Positions 59,098-64,000 of a stretch of DNA of 64,000 nucleotides are shown in pieces. The notes beneath the pieces were generated by a model. That model did no database searches, was not told where the DNA came from, and worked only from the letters and a program-made list of their open reading frames with translations. Every line of letters begins with the position of its first letter. The stretch's first letter is position 1. The stretch comes from Nocardiopsis sp. NRRL B-16309 (GTDB lineage: Bacteria; Actinomycetota; Actinomycetes; Streptosporangiales; Streptosporangiaceae), in the NCBI RefSeq assembly GCF_001279585.1, contig NZ_LGEC01000092.1, positions 62,001 to 126,000 on the forward strand, in the 5' to 3' direction. Position numbers and translations under genes: made by a program.

Positions 59098-59777
59098 TAG
59101 GACGCCGTCCCGTTCTCCGGTCCCTCGCCGCCCGGCCGGGCGGACACGCCGCCCAACCGCGGTGTGGCGGCGTCCTCCTGCGCGATCCTGCGCAGCGAGC
59201 TGAGCATGACGTCGCCCAGCGCCGTCCACACCACCAACCCCTCGGCCATGCTGTCGACGTCGGGCCGGCGCAGCAGCACCTCGATCTCCGCGGCGACGAT
59301 GCGCTCGGCGGCCTCGGCGTAGGTGTCCAGGAGGTCGAGCTTGTCGTACTGGCCGAGCCGCTCCAGGGCGACCAGGGCCGAGGCCAGGGTGCGGCGCGCG
59401 GGGTTGGTGGGCACCGAGTGCCAGCCGCGCCGGGCGATGAGGTCGTCCACCCGGCGCGTGGCCGCCTCCCACGCCTCCTCGTCGCCCTCCTGGCGCTGCG
59501 GGGGAGTGCTCATCGCGAACTGCGCCTTGCCCACGGCGGTCAGCATGTCGTGCTCGGGGGCGTCGATCTTGGCCAGGACGTCCCGCGCGGTGGCGATCGA
59601 CAGGCCGCCGGCCTCGACCAGGGCCCGCACGAGCTTGATCCGGCGGACGTGGCGCTCGTCGTACTGTGCCTGGTTGCGGTTGGTACGCTCTCCCGGCGGA
59701 AGCAGGCCCTCACGCACGTAGTACTTGATCGTCGGCGCGGGAACCCCGGTGACCCGACTCAGCTCCGCGATCCGCAT
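59097..59777 (-). CDS. MerR-family transcription regulator
   Basis: 226 residues. MRIAELSRVTGVPAPTIKYYVREGLLPPG is the classic MerR winged helix, followed by RRIKLVRALVEAGGLSIATARDVLAKID. The long C-terminal part (~80-226) is helical, lacks metal-binding cysteines, and ends in a Gly/Pro-rich tail; it probably senses an organic ligand. ATG 59777 follows GGAGGG. A palindrome, CTATC-CAT-GATAG at 59855-59867, overlaps a -10-like TATCAT on its strand, so it may regulate itself. It could also act on the cluster, but no divergent target is next to it. Confidence 0.85.
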   Translation of the reverse strand: MRIAELSRVTGVPAPTIKYYVREGLLPPGERTNRNQAQYDERHVRRIKLVRALVEAGGLSIATARDVLAKIDAPEHDMLTAVGKAQFAMSTPPQRQEGDEEAWEAATRRVDDLIARRGWHSVPTNPARRTLASALVALERLGQYDKLDLLDTYAEAAERIVAAEIEVLLRRPDVDSMAEGLVVWTALGDVMLSSLRRIAQEDAATPRLGGVSARPGGEGPENGTAS

Positions 59778-59854
59778 GGGCCGCCCTCCTGGGGGTGGTC
59801 GGTGCCGCCCGGGGATCCGCCCGGGCGGCACCGCAGTGGTAGTAGCCATCGTCA

Positions 59855-59867
59855 CTATCCATGATAG
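59855..59867 (-). promoter_or_regulatory. Palindrome over a -10-like element upstream of the MerR gene
   Basis: CTATCCATGATAG (5-3-5 inverted repeat) lies 78 bp upstream of the MerR start. On the minus strand it includes TATCAT, a good -10 box. MerR proteins bind between -35 and -10, so this fits self-control. Confidence 0.4.
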
Positions 59868-59986
59868 GGGCCCATGACCGCCCGGGAAGTGGGAGGGATC
59901 CGCGTCGGGGTGGTGCGCGGAGCGGGGCCGACCGGGAAGGGCGCGGGTCACGCCGCCTGGTCCGGGGCCTGGTTCGGTCGCAGGCC

Positions 59987-60628
59987 CTAGTGCTTGTGGT
60001 GGGGCAGGCGCGCCCCGGCGGCCCGGACCTTGTTGACCGCGTCCATGCGCGACTCGGCGCCGAGCTTGTCGAAGATGTTGCGCAGGTGCCGTTTCACCGT
60101 GCCCTCGGTGATGGACAGGCGCGTGGCGATCTGCCGGTTGCTCAGCGCCCCGGCCACCAGCGAGAGCACCTCCTGCTCGCGCGGGGAGAGCGGACCGGAG
60201 TGGTTGGAGCCGACCGAGACGATGGTCTCCCGGGAGACCGACATCGTCACCTGCCGGGGCTCGCGGGTGGCCCGGTGGATCGCCGCCACGAGGTCGCGGC
60301 GGCCGATGCCCTTGTGGAGGTAGCCGCTCACGCCGACCTGGAGCATCTCCTTCACCAGCTGCGGCTCGTCGTACATGGTCAGCACGATCACCGAGGTGCG
60401 GGGCGAGGTCTCCAGGAGGCGGCGGACCGTCTCGACGGGCGGGTTGTGCGGCATGTCGACGTCCAGCAGGACGACGTCCGGCCGCAGGCGGCCGACGCAC
60501 TCGACCGCCGCCTCCCCGTCGCCCACCTCCCCGACGATGGTGAAGTCGGGCTCGGCCAGGAGGATCTCCCGAAGGGCTTCGCGGAGGAGGGTGTGGTCAT
60601 CGGCGAGGACAATCCGAATGGTGAGCAT
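59987..60628 (-). CDS. NarL/FixJ-type response regulator
   Basis: 213 residues. The receiver has the acidic pair in VLADDHTLLREAL, phospho-acceptor D56 in LLDVDMP, and Thr and Lys in VLTMY and GYLHKG. The LuxR-type helix-turn-helix is LSPREQEVLSLVAGALSNRQ with IATRLSITEGTVKRHL. No kinase is adjacent. The soluble HisKA_3 kinase at 30331-31569, at the other end of the cluster, is of the right type to be its partner (inference). ATG 60628. It is preceded by an unusually AT-rich region of ~370 bp. Confidence 0.9.
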   Translation of the reverse strand: MLTIRIVLADDHTLLREALREILLAEPDFTIVGEVGDGEAAVECVGRLRPDVVLLDVDMPHNPPVETVRRLLETSPRTSVIVLTMYDEPQLVKEMLQVGVSGYLHKGIGRRDLVAAIHRATREPRQVTMSVSRETIVSVGSNHSGPLSPREQEVLSLVAGALSNRQIATRLSITEGTVKRHLRNIFDKLGAESRMDAVNKVRAAGARLPHHKH

Positions 60629-61000
60629 GGTGTTACCGAATGTGCTTTCTCGGTTCTTGGAGGAGTGCCGAAAGGGGATCCGCGCGCACGCGAAGGAGGG
60701 TGCATTTCCTTCTCACTGATGGATGTCGAGGTTGCTCTTTGTGCAGCGCTGACTCGCTTGGGTACGTTATCACCAGGATTATGGATTTCATCCTTTCGTC
60801 GTCTTACTTTCCTGGGACGTGTTATTTCGAGTGCTTCTTCCCCGTGAACAGGCAGGTGGGGACACTGCTGGGATGCCGGTGAACTCGGTGCGAACGGCAT
60901 CATGGCCGACACCGGCCAATGGTGAGAAGAATTCACGTCCGCGGGGCCGGGCAGGGCGGCGCCCGGCCCGCGCACGGACCGGGCGCCGACACGGCCCAGG
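60629..61000. promoter_or_regulatory. Long AT-richer regulatory region upstream of the response regulator
   Basis: 372 bp without a supported gene. Bases 60720-60850 are markedly poorer in GC than the rest of the window (TTATCACCAGGATTATGGATTTCATCC and similar runs, here cited in part). The leftward promoter of the response regulator should lie here. The right end (60941-60971) is the terminator of the alcohol dehydrogenase gene. An open frame at 60640-60882 has no coding character. Confidence 0.45.
60941..60971 (-). terminator. Hairpin after the alcohol dehydrogenase gene
   Basis: GCGGGGCCGGGC (60941-60952) pairs with GCCCGGCCCGC (60961-60971) with one bulged G, about 30 bp beyond the stop codon on the minus strand. 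Confidence 0.55.
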
Positions 61001-62047
61001 TCAGGCGTCGTTGGGAACCACCACCGCGCGCCCGGACAGCTCGCCCGCCTCCAGCCTGCGGTAGGCCTCCAGGGCGTCGTCCATGTCGTAGCGCTCGACC
61101 TCCGGCGTGATCTGCCCGGCGCGGAACATGTCGACGACCTCCCACAGGTCCTCGACCGTTCCCCAGTACGTGCTGGTGACGTAGGACTCGTAGGGGCTGG
61201 TGAAGAACGACCACTCGTGCGTGCCGCCCGCGATGCCCACGACCGTCAGCCGGGAGCCCTGTGCCATCGTGGCGGCGGCCGTCGAGATCGTGGGCGTGAT
61301 CCCCACGAAGTCGAAGGCGGCGTCGACGCCCCGCCCGCCGGTGAGCGCGCGGATCTCCTCGGCCTGGTTCTCCCCGGGAGCCACCGTGCGGGCGCCGTGG
61401 CGCTCCGCGCGCTCCCGCGCGTCCGGCTTGGTGTCCGTGGCGATCACGGTCGCGCCGGTCAGGGCCCTGAGGATCTGCACGGCGATCAGGCCGAGCCCGC
61501 CCAGACCGACCACCAGGGCGTGGCGCCCGCCGCCCGCCAGGTGGGGCAGCGCCTGCTTGACCGCGTGGTACGGGGTGAGCCCCGCGTCGGCCAGCGGGGC
61601 CGCCAGCACCGGGTCGGCGTCTCCCAGCGGCACGAGGTGGTGGGCGGGGGCGACCATGTGGTCGGCCATCCCGCCGTTGCGGCCCAGCCCCACGGCCAGG
61701 TAGGGCATCGTGGCGACGTTCTCGCAGTAGGTGTCCTGCCCGCGTGCGCACTTACGGCAGTGCCCGCAGCCGACCGGCCCGTAGACGAGGTAGGCGCCGC
61801 CGACGTCGATGTGCGTGACCCCCGGACCGATCTCCTCGACCCACCCGGCGTTCTCGTGCCCCAGGACGAAGGGCGGCTTCTGGGCGCCCGGCTGTCCCTC
61901 CCGGAAGTGCCGGTAGACACTGACGTCGGAGTGGCAGGCGCCGGCCCCCGCGACGCGGAGCAGCACCTCGCCCGGGCCGGGACGCGGCCTGGGCACCTCG
62001 GTGAGCGACGGGAAGGTCCCGTAGTTGTCGAAGACCACAGCGCGCAT
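61001..62047 (-). CDS. Zinc-dependent alcohol dehydrogenase (MDR family)
   Basis: 348 residues. Catalytic zinc ligands: the Cys of GACHSDVS and the HE of LGHENAGWVEEIGPGV. Structural zinc: CGHCRKCARGQDTYC with four Cys. Cofactor loop GLGGLGLIAVQIL followed by IATDTKP, where the Asp favours NAD(H). It resembles the AdhA-type branch of actinobacterial alcohol dehydrogenases. ATG 62047. It is separate from its neighbours, and its place at the cluster edge means it may either belong to the product pathway (ketone or alcohol step) or be a housekeeping enzyme. Confidence 0.88.
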   Translation of the reverse strand: MRAVVFDNYGTFPSLTEVPRPRPGPGEVLLRVAGAGACHSDVSVYRHFREGQPGAQKPPFVLGHENAGWVEEIGPGVTHIDVGGAYLVYGPVGCGHCRKCARGQDTYCENVATMPYLAVGLGRNGGMADHMVAPAHHLVPLGDADPVLAAPLADAGLTPYHAVKQALPHLAGGGRHALVVGLGGLGLIAVQILRALTGATVIATDTKPDARERAERHGARTVAPGENQAEEIRALTGGRGVDAAFDFVGITPTISTAAATMAQGSRLTVVGIAGGTHEWSFFTSPYESYVTSTYWGTVEDLWEVVDMFRAGQITPEVERYDMDDALEAYRRLEAGELSGRAVVVPNDA

Positions 62048-62219
62048 GGGCTGTCCCCCTCTGTCGTCAGTCGATCGCTCGACGCTACCAACGCGGGCGG
62101 GAGCCGTTCGTCAACGCGGAGTCCGCAGTCGGTTCTTTTCCGTTTGACCCCGGTGAGTTCCGCGCCTCCGGATGGTCCTACAGGACGAGACTCGTCGCCG
62201 ACCCGTCCGGGAGGACACC

Positions 62220-62612
62220 GTGAACCGCCGGCCCAGCCTCGACAGCATGCTGCTCGCCACCCGCGACCCCGACCGCCTGCACGCCTGGTACGCCGCCGTC
62301 CTGGACCCGCAGGAGGACGACGGCATGGACGGGTACCGGGTCCTGCGCTTCGGGCACTTCCACCTGCTCATCGACCACCGCTCCGACGTGGCCGCCGAGC
62401 CCGCCGAGCCCGCCCGGACCATCCTCAACTTCGACGTCGGCGACGCCCGCGCCGTGGCCGCGCGCATGGACGCCGCGGGCACGGAGTGGCTCGCGCCCCT
62501 GGAGGACCGGGACGGCAGCCTCTTCGCCACCGCCCTGGACCCCGACGGCAACTACGTCCAGATCATCCAGCTCAGCGAACAGCACCGCGCCGCCATGGAC
62601 GGCGGCGCCTGA
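62220..62612 (+). CDS. VOC-family protein (first of the sigma-factor operon)
   Basis: 130 residues. SLDSMLLATRDPDRLHAWYAAVL and TALDPDGNYVQIIQLSEQ are the two VOC module signatures; LNFDVGDARAVAARMDAAG lies between. The usual metal ligands are only partly present, so binding rather than catalysis is possible. GTG 62220 with GGGAGG ahead is the start; a longer frame from 62172 lacks support. It is 15 bp upstream of a second VOC gene, and an ECF sigma factor follows, suggesting one message. Confidence 0.8.
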   Translation: MNRRPSLDSMLLATRDPDRLHAWYAAVLDPQEDDGMDGYRVLRFGHFHLLIDHRSDVAAEPAEPARTILNFDVGDARAVAARMDAAGTEWLAPLEDRDGSLFATALDPDGNYVQIIQLSEQHRAAMDGGA

Positions 62613-62627
62613 CATCAGGGAGAAGAC

Positions 62628-63017
62628 ATGGTCACCGCCACGCACGTGTTCGGGTCGTTCGCCGTCCCGGACACCGCGGCCGCCCGCGAGTTCTACGCCG
62701 GGACGCTCGGCCTCAGGGTCGGGCCGGTCGCCGGCATGGAGGAGCAGGGCCTGATCGAGATCGACCTCGGCGAGGGCCGCACCATCCTCGTCTACCCCAA
62801 GCCGGACCACGTTCCGGCCGTGTTCACCGTCCTCAACCTCGTCGTGGACGACGTCGAGGCCGCCGTCGACGAGCTCGCCGACGCGGGCGTGGAGACGATG
62901 CGCTACGAGGGCTTCGAGCAGGACGCCAGGGGCATCGCCCGCGGCGACGGCGGCCCCGCCGTCGCGTGGTTCGCCGACCCGTTCGGCAACGTGTGTTCTG
63001 TCCTACAGGAGACGTAG
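62628..63017 (+). CDS. VOC-family protein (second of the sigma-factor operon)
   Basis: 129 residues. ATHVFGSFAVPDTAAAREFYAGTLGLRVG opens the fold and AWFADPFGNVCSVLQE closes it; the typical final Glu metal ligand is not in its normal place (NVCSVLQ), so metal chemistry is doubtful. ATG 62628 has GGGAG upstream. Its stop lies 1 bp before the GTG of the ECF sigma factor, whose ribosome site is inside this gene's last codons, so the two are closely coupled. It may sense or bind a small molecule for the sigma factor's stimulus. Confidence 0.8.
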   Translation: MVTATHVFGSFAVPDTAAAREFYAGTLGLRVGPVAGMEEQGLIEIDLGEGRTILVYPKPDHVPAVFTVLNLVVDDVEAAVDELADAGVETMRYEGFEQDARGIARGDGGPAVAWFADPFGNVCSVLQET

Positions 63018-63018
63018 C

Positions 63019-64000
63019 GTGACGGTCATGGTGGACCACGGTTCGGACCAGGACTTCGCCCGGCTCGCCGACCCCTATCGTCGGGAGCTGTACGCGCACT
63101 GCTACCGGATGCTCGGCTCGGTGCACGACGCCGAGGACCTGGTGCAGGAGACCTATCTGCGCGCCTGGCGGGCCTACGACCGCTTCGAGGGCCGGTCCAG
63201 CCTGCGCACCTGGCTGCACCGCATCGCCACCACGGCCTGTCTCACCGCCCTGGAACAGCGCGGGCGGCGCCCGCTGCCCACCGGGCTCGGCGGCCCCGCC
63301 GAGCCCGAGGGGCGGCTCGGCGAGCGCCCCGAACTGCCCTGGCTCGAACCGGTGCCCGACGACCTGGTCGGCGCGGGCTCGGACGGGGACCCCGGGACGG
63401 TGGTCGCCGCCCGCGAGAGCGTCCGCCTGGCGCTGGTGGCGGCGCTGCAGTACCTGCAACCGCGCCAGCGGGCGGTGCTCGTCCTGCGGGACGTGCTGCG
63501 GTTCAGCGCCGCCGAGGTCGCGGAGATCCTGGGCACCACCGTCCCGGCGGTCAACAGCCTGCTCCAGCGCGCCCGCGCGCAGATGGCCAGGTCCACCCCG
63601 ACCGAGGACGATGTCCAGGTGCCCCGGGCCGAACAGAAGCGGGTCCTGGACCGCTACGTCACGGCGTTCGAGAACTACGACATCGGCGGGATCACGTCGA
63701 TGTTCACCGCCGACGCCGTCTGGGAGATGCCGCCCTACACCATGTGGGTGCGCGGCGCCGAGCACATCGGCCGCCTCATCCGGTCGAACTGCCCCGCCCA
63801 GGGGCCCGGGGACATGCGGCTGCTCCCGGCCCGCGCCAACGGCCAACCCGCCTTCGGGCTCTACATACGCGGCGCGGACGGTATCCACCGCGCCTTCCAA
63901 CTGCAGGTCCTGGACCTGACCCCGAACGGCGTCGCGCACGTGGCCGCGTTCTTCGACGTCTCCCTCTTCCCGCGCTTCGGCCTGCCCGCCGCCCTGGACC
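63019..64000 (+). CDS. ECF sigma factor with C-terminal SnoaL-like domain (3' end outside window)
   Basis: The frame runs open from GTG 63019 to the window end (327 codons). Region 2: LYAHCYRMLGSVHDAEDLVQETYLRAW; region 4: LVAALQYLQPRQRAVLVLRDV then FSAAEVAEILGTTVPAVNSLLQRARAQ (both quoted in pieces). After residue ~205 comes a SnoaL-like domain: RVLDRYVTAFENYDIGGITSMFTADAVWEMPP. This is the SigG/SigJ-like ECF type in which the extra domain may replace an anti-sigma factor. AGGAG at 63007-63011 stands 7 nt before GTG 63019; ATG 63028 is an alternative. Two VOC genes precede it, as often seen for such sigma factors. Targets are unknown. Confidence 0.87.
   Translation, partial: MTVMVDHGSDQDFARLADPYRRELYAHCYRMLGSVHDAEDLVQETYLRAWRAYDRFEGRSSLRTWLHRIATTACLTALEQRGRRPLPTGLGGPAEPEGRLGERPELPWLEPVPDDLVGAGSDGDPGTVVAARESVRLALVAALQYLQPRQRAVLVLRDVLRFSAAEVAEILGTTVPAVNSLLQRARAQMARSTPTEDDVQVPRAEQKRVLDRYVTAFENYDIGGITSMFTADAVWEMPPYTMWVRGAEHIGRLIRSNCPAQGPGDMRLLPARANGQPAFGLYIRGADGIHRAFQLQVLDLTPNGVAHVAAFFDVSLFPRFGLPAALD

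Noticed and set aside
58857..59864. 335-codon plus-strand frame through the 18-bp repeats
   Set aside because: It is Arg/Pro/Leu repeat sequence and then runs antisense to the MerR gene. Repeats of 18 bp keep any frame open; there is no start with a ribosome site.
60640..60882. Possible 80-residue gene in the AT-richer gap
   Set aside because: No ribosome site, odd Cys/Ser-rich composition, no similarity to a known family, and it overlaps the expected promoter of the response regulator.

Overview
The window is very GC-rich DNA with frequent GTG starts, ATGA/GTGA stop-start overlaps, mycobacterial-type neighbours (gpgS next to a folP2-like gene), two SARP regulators and a modular type I PKS. 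This points to a filamentous actinomycete. Nocardiopsidaceae/Streptosporangiales is my guess, but the sequence alone does not prove the genus.

Layout. (1) 1-4.7 kb: the 3' end of a CaiB/BaiF CoA-transferase, an adenylate-forming ligase fused in frame to a SAM methyltransferase, an AhpD-like protein and a glutathionyl-hydroquinone-reductase-type enzyme. (2) 4.7-7.8 kb: small stress or housekeeping genes (VOC protein, phosphoribosyltransferase, alpha/beta hydrolase, DUF2267, cupredoxin lipoprotein). (3) 7.8-15.8 kb: a FadR-type regulator, an ethanolamine-type permease, a GlnA4-like ligase, aldehyde dehydrogenase, SDR and class-I amidotransferase-type hydrolase. Together they read as a gamma-glutamylation route for ethanolamine. 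A PfkB kinase follows. (4) 15.8-19.1 kb: gpgS, a FolP2-like protein without the sulfa/pABA loop, a LigB-like protein and a RibD-C reductase. (5) 19.4-23 kb: PrsW protease, a membrane-anchored unknown, and a PAP2/diacylglycerol-kinase fusion. (6) 23.1-27.2 kb: a four-gene, translationally coupled lipid-modification operon (FAD oxidoreductase, DUF1365, CFA-type methyltransferase, DUF1295). (7) 27.2-30.2 kb: an SDR lacking YxxxK, PNPOx-like and VOC proteins, and a CGNR regulator with twin operators.

(8) 30.3-62 kb is a biosynthetic gene cluster and the main interest. A soluble histidine kinase, a KAS/ACP/KASIII cassette and two small SARPs lie on the minus strand. Divergent from them are an FAD monooxygenase, an MmpL-type exporter, a Tat-exported cyclase and a second MmpL. 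A convergent minus-strand operon follows: FAAL, PKS-A (ACP-KS-AT-DH-KR-ACP), PKS-B (KS-AT-ACP), type II thioesterase, AfsA-like protein, a small DUF5988-like protein, and DUF418. A HAD hydrolase, a MerR regulator, a NarL-type response regulator and a zinc alcohol dehydrogenase flank the operon.

Reading the modules in order, a FAAL-activated acyl starter would be extended to an enoyl group and then once more without reduction. That gives a beta-ketoacyl-ACP with no integrated thioesterase. A beta-ketoacyl thioester is the substrate class of AfsA, which joins it to dihydroxyacetone phosphate in gamma-butyrolactone synthesis. I therefore propose that the AfsA-like protein releases the chain from the PKS, perhaps followed by the HAD phosphatase and the dehydrogenase, to give a lipid-like butenolide or related compound exported by the MmpL proteins. 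This is inference; the gene content and domain order are read directly.

(9) 62.2-64 kb: two VOC proteins and an ECF sigma factor with a SnoaL-like C-terminus, cut by the window edge. No tRNA, rRNA, CRISPR array, insertion sequence or prophage was recognised. Several short tandem repeats (15-, 18- and 30-bp units) occur both inside genes and between them.
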